Assembly (NCBI RefSeq): GCF_003265705.1
Contig: NW_020312895.1
Location: forward strand, 62,001 to 126,000
Direction: 5' to 3'
DNA: 64,000 nt
From: Callorhinus ursinus
Taxonomy: Eukaryota > Chordata > Mammalia > Carnivora > Otariidae
The notes under the pieces are model-generated. The model made no database searches and had not been told where the DNA came from. It was given only the letters and a program-made list of their open reading frames with translations. The translations under genes were made by a program, and so were the position numbers. Shown here one piece after another: positions 1 to 11,148 of the stretch; positions within the stretch are counted from its first letter, which is position 1, and each line of letters opens with the position of its first letter.

Positions 1-1052
1 GAAATCGGGCAACGTGATGCCCCCAGCTTTGTTTTTCTTTTTCAACATTTCCATGGCGATTCAGGGTCTTTTCTGATTTCATACAAATTTTAGGGTTGTT
101 TGTTCCAGCACTTTGAAAAATGTCATTGGAATTTTGATCAGGATGGCATTGAAGGTATAGATGGCTCTGGGTAGCATAGACATTTTAACAATGTTTATTT
201 TCTGATCCATGAACATGGAATGTTTTCTCCATCTTTTTGTGTCTTCTTCATTTTCTTTCATGAGCATTCTGTAGTTCCTAGAGTATAGATCCTTTACCTC
301 TTTGGTTAGGTTTATTCCGAGGTATCTTATGGTTTTTGGTGCAATTGTAAATGGAATCGTTTCTCTAATTTCTCTTTCTACAGTTGCGTTGTTAATGTAT
401 AAGAAAGCAACTGATTTCTGTGCATTGATTTTGTATCCTGCCACATACTGAATTGCTGTATGAGTTCTATTAATTTGGGGGTGGAGTCTTTTGGGTTTTC
501 CACATAAAGTATCATGTCATCTGCGAAAAGAGAGAGTTTGACTTCTTCTTTGCCAATTTGAATACGTGTTCTTTCTTTTTGTTGTCTGATTGCTGTTGCT
601 AGGACTTCTAGTACTATGTTGAACAATAGTGGCGAGAGTGGACATCCTTGACGTGTTCCTGATATTAAGGGAAAGGCTCTCAGCTTTCCCCCATTGAGGA
701 TGATATTCACTGTGGGTTTTTCAGAGATGGATTTTATGAACTTGAGGAATATTCCCTCTATACCCATACTCTGAAGAGTTTTAATCAGGAAAGGATGTTG
801 TATTTTCTCAAATGCTTTTTCTGCATCAACTGAGAGGACCATATGATTCTTCTCCTTCCTCTTATTAATGTGTTCTATCACATTGATTGATTTGCAAATG
901 TTGAACCACACTTGCATCCCGGGGATAAATCCCACTTGGTCGTGGTGGATGATCCTTTTAATGTATTGTTGGATCCTATTAGCTAGGATTTTGTTAAGGA
1001 TTTTGGAATCCATATTCATCAGGGATATCAGTCTGAAATTCTCCTTTTTGAC
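1..1052 (-). mobile_element. L1 ORF2 fragment (reverse transcriptase region)
   Basis: Read on the minus strand this encodes the L1 ORF2 reverse transcriptase, from the stretch matching [12 protein letters not shown] to the AGGITLPDF stretch at the window edge. The F-A-D-D catalytic motif is visible in the 378-1019 reading frame. Later frames are broken, so it is a dead copy that continues past the left edge. It meets the next L1 fragment head to head at about 1049-1053. Confidence 0.9.
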
Positions 1053-2218
1053 ACTATATCATTCTTGAAGGGTCTATCCAACAAGAAGATCTAACAGTTG
1101 TAAATATCTATGCCCCCAACATGGAAGCAGCCATCTACATAAGCCAACTGTTAACCAAAATAAAGAGTCATATTGATAACAATATGTTAACTGTAGGAGA
1201 CCTCGATACTCCACTCTCAGCAATGGACAGATCATCTAAGCAGAAAATCAACAAGGAAACAAGAGCTTTGAATGATACACTGGACCAGATGGACCTCATA
1301 GATTTTTACAGAACATTCCACCCTAAAACAACAGAATACCCATTCTTCTCGAGCACACACGGAACTTTCTCCAGAACAGACCACATACTGGGTCACAAAT
1401 CAGGTCTCAACCGATACCAAAAGATTGAGATTATTCCCTGCATATTCTCAGACCACAATGCTTTAAAACTGGAACTCAATCACAAGAAAAAAATTGGCAG
1501 AAATTCAAACACTTGGAAGCTAAAGACCACTCTGCTCAAGAATGTTTGGGTCAACCAGGAAATCAAAGAAGAACTTAAATAATTCATGGAAATCAATGAG
1601 AATGAAAACACGTCAGTCCAAAACCTATGGGATACTGCAAGGCGGTCCTAAGGGGGAAATACATAGCCATCCAAGCCTCACTCATAAAAATAGAAAAATC
1701 CCAAATTCACCAACTAACTCTACACCTTAAAGAACTAGAGAAAAAGCAACAAATGATGCCTAAGCCATGCATTAGAAGAGAAATAATTAAAATTAGAGCA
1801 GAGATCAATGAATTAGAAACCAGAAACACAGTAGATCGGATCAATGAAACTAGAAGTTGGTTCTTTGAAAGAATTAGTAAGATCGATAAACCACTGGCCA
1901 GACTTACCCAAAAGAAAAGAGAAAGGACCCAAATTAATAAAATTATGAATGAAAAGAGAGAGATCACGACTAACACCAAGGAAATAGAAACAATTATTAG
2001 AAATTATTATCAACAGCATATGGGACTCTTGACCCTGGGAAACAAATTGATGGTTGCGGAAAAGGAGGTGGGTGGGATATGGGGTAACTGGGTGATGGGC
2101 ATTAAGAAGGGCACATGATGTGATGAGCACTGGGTATTATATAAAACTGATAAATCATTGAATGTTATTTCAGAAACCAATGATGTACTATACTTTGGCT
2201 AATTGGATTTAAATTAAA
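1049..2218 (+). mobile_element. L1 ORF2 endonuclease/pre-RT fragment fused to an L1 3' end
   Basis: The plus strand opens inside the ORF2 endonuclease (IYAPNM, then GDLDTPL and the F-S-D-H-N motif near 1448-1462). It runs to the pre-RT segment near 2010, then jumps to the L1 3' UTR (GGGTAACTGGGTGATGGGCA and the AATGATGTACTATA tail) and ends in an A-rich tail near 2218. The RT and C-terminal parts are deleted. Confidence 0.88.
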
Positions 2219-2232
2219 AAAACAAACAAACA

Positions 2233-2425
2233 GGGGTGCCTGGTGGCTCAGTCGTTAAGCGTCTGCCTTTGGCTCAGGTCATGATCCCAGGGTCCTGGGA
2301 TTGAGCCCCACATCGGGCTCCCTGCTCAGCGGGGAGCCTGCTTCTCCCTCTCCCACTCCCCCTGCTTGTGTTCCCTCTCTCACTGTGTCTCTCTCTGTCA
2401 AATAAATAAATAAAATCTTTAAAAC
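2233..2425 (+). mobile_element. CAN-SINE (tRNA-derived SINE)
   Basis: The copy opens with GGGGTGCCTGGTGGCTCAG, carries the tRNA-like B-box region (GGGATTGAGCCCCACATCGG) and a CT-rich linker, and ends in AATAAATAAATAAAATCTTT. It sits just after the L1 tail, in the visible part of intron 6 of the CYP2C-like gene. Confidence 0.95.
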
Positions 2426-2821
2426 AAAACCAAAACCAAAAACATCCCTTCCTTAAAAAAAACTAATAATGTGTAAACAAGCCCATGATATATTACTAAG
2501 TGAAAAAATAAGGTTCAATGCAGTAAAATTCTGACTGTTTACAAATGTGCATATGCACAGAGAAAGAGGGTTAGGCAGGAGACTGTCCAAATATAAGTAT
2601 AAACTTTTATCTGAATATAACTACTTGGTGAATTTTTAAAAATTTGTCTACACAGTTTTCTGTATTTTCCAATTTTTATAAGATGGACCTGTGTTAATTA
2701 ACTTTTAATCAGGGAAAGCTAGTACATGAACAAGGTACATGGAAGAAATAACTGTGTTGAAGAACTGGGATTCTGTCTTCTTGCCCCTGTGTTGCCCCCC
2801 AGCTGGAAGCACCCCACTCAC
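2426..2821. other. Intron 6 of CYP2C-like gene, visible part
   Basis: AT-rich sequence without a recognisable gene or repeat. It runs from the SINE tail to the exon 6 splice donor (minus-strand GTGAGT at 2816-2821). Exon 7 of the gene is not present here. Confidence 0.7.
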
Positions 2822-2963
2822 TCTCCACCTCTGGGTGTTTCAGCAGGATCAGCAGTGCTAGCCGCAGGGTGCTGGTGACTGTCTCGGTGCCAGCGCTGAA
2901 CAGATTAAAGCCAACAGCTACTAGGTTCTCTGAATTAAATTCAGAATATGGATTGTGTTTTTC
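2822..2963 (-). CDS. CYP2C-like exon 6 (I-helix)
   Basis: 142 bp, reading [14 protein letters not shown], then [20 protein letters not shown] and KHPEVE. Acceptor TCTACAG and donor GTGAGT. The oxygen-activating (A/G)GxxT motif is intact. The exon ends in phase 1, as in other CYP2 genes. Confidence 0.88.
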
Positions 2964-5900
2964 CTGTAGATAATGGAGTAATCAGATGCATGATTTCATA
3001 ATAGGTCTTCTGTTAGATACAGACAGATACAGCTTAGAAACAGTAGTAAGTCCTTAGGAGGTTGAATATTTACTCTGTATATGAATGGTTATTTTTATGT
3101 CTGTTTTTTGTGCCTGAGTGATTTTCATTTGATACCTAATTTATAATCGGCAAAGAAATTATTTCTAACATTTTGCATAGTGGAAAATATACTTTAAGAT
3201 GTTTTGCTTTTGACATAGTCTTGAAGAAAGGGTAAAAAAGAAAACAGGACCTGCTTGTGTATAAACGTGCACACGACACACTTGTTCGCGTGCATGGACT
3301 CACACACAGGTAGATAGGCATGCACAGCATCCCCCAAGGCACTTATTGTCTGCCCCATGGCTGGTTCTGCCCAGGCATTAGAGTAAGGTGACCTGGGCTC
3401 CCAAAGTAGCGATGGTGGCAACTCTCACCCTGCATATCAGCCAGTTTACCCACAGTTGTAGGACTATCCAGTGAGCTCCTCGTGTGAACAGTCCAACTCG
3501 GATCACTTTGCCTAGCAGGTGCACATACTCAGCCATCAGTCAGAGAAAGGTATGCACTCCACATGTAAGCCCGATGGTGGGAAAACACACTGTGGAGGCC
3601 CAGGGGTTTCCAGACAGGGGTTGTCAGGCCTGGACCTGAATGCGTGGAGCCCAGAAGAGTGCTGGGCCTGGCAACACCTGTGCTCCAAGGGCAGCCTCCA
3701 CACCTACCTCCTCCATCCTGTTGAGGAAGCAGTCGGTGTAATCCTGGGGCTGCTCAGGCTTCAGAGTCCCTTGATGCTGTGCCACTCTCTCCAAAATGAA
3801 ATTTATTATATTCTGAACGTTTTTAAAAAATTTCTGGTGTCGCCCAGGAAGATAGTGAATGAACGATGGCCACAAATTGTAGAGCTGTAGGGAAAAGCCA
3901 CACCCCCATTCCATCACCAGGATTCAAAAGCCAAAAGAGGGTTGGATGGTCTTGAAGCATCTTTGTTCCAGGGGAACCTATCCTCTGCAGCCCCTTCCCA
4001 TTTCTAGCTGCAGGATCTCAGGGTGGGCTGCCACTGGTGTTAAAAAGAGCCAGGGAAGTGTGTGGGGACCTCAGAGGAGACATGTTGGCAGAGGGAAGCC
4101 TGACTGCCCCTCCACAGGCCCTCAGCTGTGTTCCATAAGTAACAGCTTCCTTCCATCTCCCACCTCCCCCTGTACACCCTGCACTGCTTCCTCCCTGCTG
4201 CCCAGACTGGGACTCTGCACTCCGGCTCATCCCTGGGACCAACTGTGGGTCATCCCACAACCAGAGACAACTGGCTTTACCTGCGCCCAGAAGGAGCTCA
4301 CTATGGAAAAGTTTTCATTCAGCAACATAATCAGCTGCAGGAATTCTTCATCTTGGTAGTCGAAGTGCTCCTTAAAGAGGATGGAGCTGATTATGTTGCA
4401 GGGAGCACAAGCGAGGATGAAAGTAGGGTCCACAGGCTGAGCTGGTAAGAGAGAAGGTTATAAAAATCAAGGAAAATTTCTGTGATTGGTCTACACTTTC
4501 CAAATAGAAAAGACAGACAGTGGTCCCAGCAGGGTGGTGCTGGGGTCAGGGAAGCATGGGGAGGTAACCCTAACTTCCCACCAAATGTCTGGCCAGGGGC
4601 ACATGCCAACCAACCCTCTGTCTGTGTGAGGGCCTGCACCAGGTGTTGGGCTTCTTCCTGGATGTGGTCCTCCATGCTCCTCTTCCCCATCCCAAGGTTC
4701 CGCAGGATCATGAGAGTAAACCGGCGCAGTTGCTTCCACCGCTGGCTGTGACTGAAAACAATCCCTGAGGGAAGAACCAAGGACGGGAGTCTAGTCACCA
4801 GAGGGCAGACAGAGGGGTTCTGGCGCAGGATGGTCTTCCTTGAGAACTTGTTTCAGAGGGTCAGAGCATCATGAACTTTTCCTGTTCTATAGACAAACAG
4901 CAACATTTATCTCAGGCTAATGCTAGGAAGTCGATTTTTTAAAGTCCACAGATGTCAGTTCTTCCCTGGAGGCAGCTCATCTGAAGGGCTTTACTCTCAG
5001 ACCCATCCCAATTTGGCTCCTGCCAAAACGCCAGCTGGCTGCTTCCTTCCCTTTGTCCTATAGGAAAGCCCCATTAGGAGACACCCCACATCCAGCTGCA
5101 AAAACTGAAGTCATTTCTGCCATCCTCCCCACAGGGCTGTTGGGAAACACTGGCATGAGAGCGGGTGAGCCCACACCAGCTACCCATATCCATCAGTGGG
5201 GAAGCAAAGATATTTCTGATAATTTAAAGAATTCAAATCAATGTCTTCAGATTGATTCAATAGGATCTTGGTGCCATGAGCAAATTAATAAGCAGGTATA
5301 AAAGAAGCAAACAGGACAAAAGAGAAAGTTTGTAAGAACTAGAAACTGAGGGCATCTCTTCTTTTGACAGTGATGGGCTAGGTGATTCTGCTCAATCCCT
5401 TCTGCTGAGATAGAGATGCTGCATAAATCTATGTATGGTTCATAAGGACCAGTTGGAAGGCATCACAGAGCCAACAAAGGAATGGGGAACTGTGGGGAAT
5501 GCTTTCCCATAGAAGCACAGGTGAGAGACAAAAACCCAGCAGAGCTGTTGAACACTGGGAAGGTCCCAGAAGCAAGAGTTGAGCCTGCCAAGGAGGGCAT
5601 CTGTGGTAAACATCTGGGGCTGCACCCAGAAGTAAGGGTGACCTGGAGACAGACCAGCCCGATGGAGTCCACAGCCCAGCTTGAAGTCACCTGCTGGTGA
5701 AGGGCTAGGGTGCTCGCGGTGCTGCTGCCCCACCCACTCCAACGAAGCAATAAATCCTCTCTGTAGGAACATACCGCTATTAAAATCAGAAATTACCTCT
5801 GCAATTTTTCAGAGAAGATGTCTGGAACTTAATACAAAATTAGAAGTCATTCCAATAGACACGAGAAAAGGTCACAGCAACCGGTGGCAAAATCAGAGAC

Positions 5901-6109
5901 TTTATAATAACTGTTGAGTAGGTCAGAGTTAAAAATATGATTAAGAATTTGTTAGAGATTGGGACGCCCGGGTGGCTCAGTTAATTAATCATCTGTCTTC
6001 GGCCCAGGTCATGGTCTCAGGATCCTGGGATCGAGTCCCACAATGGGCTCCCTGCTCAGTGGAGAGCCTGCTTCTCCCTCTGCCTCTGCTGCTCCCCCAG
6101 CTCGTGCTT

Positions 6110-6158
<49 letters not shown>

Positions 6159-6168
6159 NNNNNNNNNN

Positions 6169-6224
<56 letters not shown>

Positions 6225-9200
6225 TCTGACAAATAAACCTTTAAAAAAATGAAAACTAATCACAGAACCACATCAAGCTTTTCAAACTGAAAAATAGAAT
6301 AACTAAAGTTAAAAACTCAGTGTTTACACACAACCGAAGACAGAACTTCATCCACTTCTGAAGTGCAGAAGCACACCTTTGAAGGGAGAGACCAGATGCT
6401 ACAGAGTACCTGCTGTAGACTTCCATGTCTATACAGTTCAAACCCAGGAAAATTAAACTATGGTGTTAGTTGCCAGAGTATGTGGGAGAAGGCAGAGAGT
6501 AATGTTCAGGGAGAGTGCAAGAGGGGACTTCTGTGGTGCTGGAGAGTTTATTCTTTCGTCTGAGTGATGGTTGCACATGTGGGTTCACCGTATGGTTCCC
6601 ACTGAACTATATGTTTGTGACTTTGTACTAACCCCAGAAAATGGTTCAAGTGTTCTCTGAGTAATAGACACAAGGCTTAAGACTAAGCTGGTGACCTGAG
6701 AGAGGTCAAGGAATCTTTCCTAATGTAGAAATAAAGAGACAGCAGTGGGCAGGATGGGTGCTGATGCCGCCAGCCTTGGACACAAAATGTGGCAGCAGGA
6801 CATCCAATTGAATTCTTCTACTCACCAACCACCAGTCGGCATGAAGGAAAGGAGGGCACTCCTGTGGATGTGAAGACTCAGAAAATATCCACACTCCCCC
6901 TTGCTCACTAGGGCAGTGCTCCCATGAAACACAAAGAGAGCACAGAAACAGGGGTCTGCTCCCTTCCCCTCTTGTGCACTGCAAGGCCTTTCCTGAAACC
7001 GACCCTTTCATCCACAGAAAACCTAGCACAATACCTACTATCCAATGGCACAGCAACTCTGCAAGAAAGTGGACATTTTAATCCTTCTAAAAATGAAGAC
7101 CTGTCACTCAGTTTGAGTAACTTGCACAAATCACCTGTGTGACGATCTGCCACCCTACAACCTCCCACCCCTTGAAAAAGCCACATATTCTGGAACAAGA
7201 AATGGAGGAGAATGGAAGGAGAGAAAGAGCAGGTAGGTTGGGTGTCATGGGCTGGGCAGAGCTATGATGGGGTAACTGAGGTACCACAGCCCCAGCACCA
7301 CTGCCACAGGAAGGGCTGTGGACCACAGAAATGGGCAGATCTGAGGCCCAAAGGGAAGTGGCCTGGCTGCCGCTCTGCACAGACGCATACCGTATCCTCT
7401 GAGGGCATTATCCATGATGGGGAACCTTCCTCTGCCTCCAAAGTTGACCGCCTGACCGCACAGGGCATCCTTCACAGCCTCGTGTCCATGTAGCACGATG
7501 ATTGGATGGGGGCCCAGACGCAGTGAGTACACAGGACCATACTGTTCAGCCAGCTGGGGAGAGTGGCAAGGCACACCTGAACAACTGGCCCAGCTCCTGG
7601 ACGCACAGGGGCAGTTAGAAGTGAAGACACTCCCTCCCAGAAGTCCCAGTGTCTAGCCAGCACCCTCCCTATCAGTGTGCCCCAGCCAAGACTCGGGGCT
7701 GCAGACAGGGGGCCACACTGACCTGGGGGCGGGGTGACAGGACCCTGTCTGTGCAGGACTCATACTCTGGCCTCTCGACCTCTTGAGCCTTTCCTTAATC
7801 CCTTCCTTTATTGGAGAGAACAAATTCTTACTAAGTATTCGACAAATACTAGGTGCTACACAGTGTCTCAGGACTGGGGAAAGGCAGGGCACGGCAGGAA
7901 ATTTATCTTCTTTGATACATTCTAGTAGGCAAGACATAACGGTCAAGTCTAGAGTATGCTTGAGTGCAGACATGCCGATGGGAAACACCAGTAAGGCAGG
8001 GCGGAAGGCTGGGGGGTGGTCTCATTCTTGAGAGGTCACTAGGGAGGTTCTCCTTGGAAGGCAGCATTTTAACACCAAGAAAGGAGGGAATGCCAGCCAG
8101 ACGGATATCTGTAGGAATAGTAGCTCCTGCAGGGGGATCACCAAAGCCCTGAGAATTGAGGGTGCCTGGGGTGGGAAAGAGTGGGAGGCCAGTGTCCGTG
8201 GTGGGTGACAAAGGGCAGGAGAGCGTGAGAGGCAGTGTGGGGGGTTAGGTGGTGGGAGGATGGGGATGGGGGAGTGGGAGGTCCAGGTCCCATGAGGCCT
8301 TTCCTGTGTGTCAGAGAGGGACACTGGCTGCTGAGGGCATGGGCCCTCCCCTCCAGGGTCTCCCTATGTGGAGCATGAACAGAATGGAAGGAGGGGCATC
8401 TGTGGGCAGGAAGCTATGTTGGATTGATCCAAGTACAGAGAGAAGGCCGGGTTCCTGATGTCTTTTCTAGGTAAAGTGAGGGGTTTGCTGGTGGCTGGGA
8501 CATGGTGGGAGAGGGCAATCAGGATGACTCCTGGCCTCTGGTCTGAGCAGTGATGAGAACCACTCCTTCTAGACAGGGGAAGGCAGGGAGAGGTGGCAGG
8601 AGCACAGTCCATGTCTGTCAGTGTGAAGAGCCCATGAGCTTCATGGTGCAGGTGCTGAGGAGCTCTGGGCTGTTGGTATGGAAGCTGTAGGACATGCTCT
8701 CTGATAGTTAGGTTTTCTCAGAGAAATGGGAGTAGGAACAAAATGGGGGTGGGAGGGGATGCGGCTGGAGGTTTGAAGAAATAGGAGCAGCAGGAAAGAG
8801 TTCCCTAAGAGAGTGGGAGGAGGGAAGGAGGGGACATCCTGGGGCTGCAGTTTCATGAAGGGGCCCCAAGAGTTTAGGGACCCTTGAGTAGGGCCACCTG
8901 TGTCCTCCTGAGCCTGGCCTGGCAGAGGCACAGACTCCGGGCAGGGAGAGAGGGGAGCAGAGTTGATACCAGGGAGAGAAGCACATGACTGGTAGTAGAA
9001 TCCCAGCCAGGCTGGGACACGAAGGTGCCCAGGTGGGCATTGGAAAAAGTGGAGCGCCCACAGCCGTCTCTCCATGAATGAGGATAAGGGATTCCATGAG
9101 GGCCCTGCAGAAGCTTCTAGACCACAAGGCAGTCAAGGACACGTCCACCCACCTCTCTCTCCCTCACTCAGGTCAGAATCCACCTCTGTCTGAGGATTCT

Positions 9201-9935
9201 GATCCCCCCTACACCCCTCATAACCCTTTCCAAGTGGAAGCCCTTGATCCTTGCATCTGGGTCTACAAGGTGTTGGACTGATCAAAGGGCAGGAATATGG
9301 AACCAACATGCTGACAGGTCTCACTGGAGTTGACCTTGAGATCCCACAGGTGCAGCTGGAAAGCCAGAGGGGTGCTGGGCACTTTGAATCATGATGATGG
9401 GGTGCAGTTTTGGCAATGACCACCCTGTGGATACACTCCTCACTCAACAGGTGCCCCGTATATTATGATCTTAGGTCAGTCAGACTCAAAGCTGAACAAA
9501 ACAGAGTCCCCCACTCCTCCCTCCCACATCAGAGACTGTTAGAGGGGCCTTGGAGAGCCATCAGTCAAAAATGGAAACATTTTTGAGGGGTCACCACTCC
9601 TGGTCTCTTCAAGAGGATCAAATAAACAGAAAGTGGGATATTCTAGCACAACTGAAAGAAACGAACACACCCCCCACCCAATGTTAGCTGGGAAATCTGA
9701 GTAAAGCACTTATACCAACCCAGGGAGCAATTGGTCATACCTGAGGGGGTCTTACCCTGGAGAGAGAGGTGGGCAGGTCCCAAAGTTTCACCTGCAGGAT
9801 ATTCCCAATGATGGGAAGAGGAGGAGGACCAGGCGGGAGCAAAAGCCCATGAGTGCCTTCTCTTCTCCACACAAAGATGAACAGCAGGAAAGCCACACAA
9901 GCCACCAGGAAGGTGGGCAGACTGAGTAGAGCCAT
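2822..9935 (-). CDS. Cytochrome P450 family 2, CYP2C/CYP2C23-like, exons 1-6 (partial at left edge)
   Basis: Join on the minus strand: 9756-9935, 7391-7553, 4615-4764, 4281-4441, 3708-3884, 2822-2963. The lengths 180/163/150/161/177/142 match the CYP2 exon pattern and the phases join, giving 324 codons plus one base with no stop. Visible are an N-terminal membrane anchor, the proline hinge [12 protein letters not shown], the C-helix WxxxR (WKQLRR), [11 protein letters not shown], and the I-helix AGTET at about residues 301-305. The 163 bp exon 2 and text such as LYNLWP and [18 protein letters not shown] are closer to CYP2C/CYP2C23 than to the adjacent CYP2E1. The K-helix and haem-cysteine exons (7-9) are outside the window. 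From the family, the product should be a microsomal mono-oxygenase; the substrate is unknown. Subfamily naming is inference from remembered family sequences. A pseudogene broken in exons 7-9 is possible. Confidence 0.87.
2964..3707. other. Intron 5 of CYP2C-like gene
   Basis: No additional gene or clear repeat is seen in this interval. The open frames here (for example 3136-3421 minus) resemble no family. Confidence 0.75.
3708..3884 (-). CDS. CYP2C-like exon 5
   Basis: 177 bp, [20 protein letters not shown] through [15 protein letters not shown]. Acceptor TTTTCCCTACAG, donor GTAGGT. The YNLWP and DxxDCFL positions are typical of CYP2C-type proteins. Confidence 0.88.
4281..4441 (-). CDS. CYP2C-like exon 4
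   Basis: 161 bp, [20 protein letters not shown] through [14 protein letters not shown]. Acceptor CTCTTACCAG, donor [17 protein letters not shown] is a strong CYP2C-type signature. Confidence 0.88.
4615..4764 (-). CDS. CYP2C-like exon 3 (C-helix)
   Basis: 150 bp, [20 protein letters not shown] through [11 protein letters not shown]. The C-helix WxxxR is intact. Acceptor TTCCCTCAG is normal. The donor reads GAGG|GTTGGT, a GT donor without the usual A at +3, so splicing here may be weak. Confidence 0.86.
4765..5960. other. Intron 2 of CYP2C-like gene, exon-3-proximal part
   Basis: Unique-looking sequence. No coding exon or confidently named repeat is seen. Confidence 0.65.
5961..6250 (+). mobile_element. 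CAN-SINE with expanded (TC)n tract and assembly gap
   Basis: A SINE body (GGTGGCTCAG, later GGGATCGAGTCCC) leads into a TC dinucleotide run at about 6113-6220. Ten N bases at 6159-6168 interrupt the run, and AAATAAA-type tail sequence follows. The true length of the tract is therefore unknown. It lies in intron 2 of the CYP2C-like gene. Confidence 0.95.
6113..6221. repeat. (TC)n microsatellite with 10-N gap
   Basis: An uninterrupted CT/TC dinucleotide repeat on both sides of the N run at 6159-6168. It grew from the CT-rich linker of the SINE. Confidence 0.97.
6251..7390. other. Intron 2 of CYP2C-like gene, exon-2-proximal part
   Basis: No gene or clear repeat recognised. It ends at the exon 2 donor (minus-strand GTATGC). 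Confidence 0.65.
7391..7553 (-). CDS. CYP2C-like exon 2
   Basis: 163 bp, [20 protein letters not shown] through [13 protein letters not shown]. Acceptor CTCCCCAG, donor [18 protein letters not shown] matches the CYP2 consensus VLHGYEAVKEAL. The common F-S-G-R-G is F-G-G-R-G here. Confidence 0.88.
7554..9755. other. Intron 1 of CYP2C-like gene
   Basis: 2.2 kb, relatively GC-rich, with purine-rich runs and no recognisable CAN-SINE or L1. Open frames such as 8641-9148 minus have no family resemblance and appear non-coding. Confidence 0.65.
9756..9935 (-). CDS. CYP2C-like exon 1 (membrane anchor)
   Basis: 180 bp, 60 codons. Met1 opens a hydrophobic anchor ([20 protein letters not shown]), a basic stop-transfer (WRREGTHG) and the proline hinge ([12 protein letters not shown]). 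Donor AGG|GTAAGA. The start at 9935 is chosen because the anchor begins immediately and the context GACATGG is good. Two further in-frame ATGs at 9980 and 10013 leave the start open to question. Confidence 0.85.
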
Positions 9936-11148
9936 GTCACCGTGTATGCGCGTGGAGCTGGCACTGAGAATGTCAACCATCGTTGGTGCCTGCTGTTGAA
10001 GACAGTTTGTCATGATTGCAAATCAAGTGTACAGGAGACCCACATGCTCCCTTGAGCCTTGCTTAGAAATGTGATTGGTTTGGCATCTTTAAAGTCACTT
10101 CATTCAGACTCTACACTGTCCCCAACAGGGTTCCTCCTCGTCCCTTTGTTTTTCCCCCCACCTAGTCATCAGTTTGACTCTTCTCCCAGAAGAGAAAGAA
10201 AACCCAAAAGGGAAAATTTGGGTATCTCTTGGTGGCTGCCAGACTGAGTCCTGCTCCAGCAGACACAGCAGGCAGGTGGAAGAGGGTCTTTAACTGGATC
10301 CCCTGACCCCCGCTTCTTCCCAACCACATCCCACCTGATCTTCTCTATCTTGGGCGTTGGTGGTGCCTCCACCTGTGGCACCCTCTTCTCCCTTCCCACT
10401 GGGCCCCTACATTACCTCTGCCCGGTTCAGTCCATTTAGGACAGAGCAGTCAGAATCTCCTTTAAAGACAGAGATCAGGCCAGGTCATTCACTTGCTGAA
10501 AAACCCGCGATGGGTTCCCAGGTATTTACCTGAGGGTAAAACCCCAAAGCCTTAGAAAGACCTCCAAGAACCCCCCCCCACAGCCTGCACCTTGCCATCC
10601 TGTCCTGTGGGACCTCCCAGCACTCAACTACCAAGAATGGTCCATGCAACGTGGGTGGCCTCCAGGGCAACTTCCCTGCCCTTTCCTCTGCTTGGGATGA
10701 TGCCCATTCTGTATCTTCTGCAGACTCACCTGTACCTTCAGCCCCCAGCTTCTCCCTTATGCTCGCCACATCAATCTTGCCTTCTCTCATGTTTTAAGTG
10801 GTGATTGTACATTAACTTTGTCCACTGCGTTTGGACAGAGACCTTGGAATTCAGGACAGTGGGCTGGCATCCACTTCACTTTGGACCCTGGGATGGGGTC
10901 CAGCATCTCATGCCTCTACTGGGCAGGTGCATTTCACAACCCCCCTGGCATCCTCCATCTCTGGCACCTTCCATGGTTCCCTAACTCTTCCTCCTTTCCA
11001 TCCCACAGTGGGCTGCTTCTTCATTTCAATTGGCATTTATTTGGTTATCAACAAGATTAAACAATTAGTATTTTTAGGTTTATGGGCCATTTGTAATATA
11101 TGAACTGTTATTTGCCCATTTTTCTAATGAGATATTTACCTTATTGAT
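9936..11148. other. 5' flank of CYP2C-like gene
   Basis: Promoter-side sequence of the CYP2C-like gene. The minus strand has a TTTAAAG stretch near 10089-10095 and CCAAT on the same strand at about 10076-10080, but neither is convincing enough to name a promoter. No other gene is seen. Confidence 0.5.

Noticed and set aside
5972..6263. Ser-Leu and Arg-Glu repeat proteins
   Set aside because: Translations of the (TC)n microsatellite and the N gap.
2822..9935. Left-hand P450 as a CYP2E2 tandem copy, as reported in cats
   Set aside because: Its exon 2 is 163 bp rather than 160 and its protein text departs from the CYP2E1 exons throughout, so it is not a recent CYP2E duplicate.
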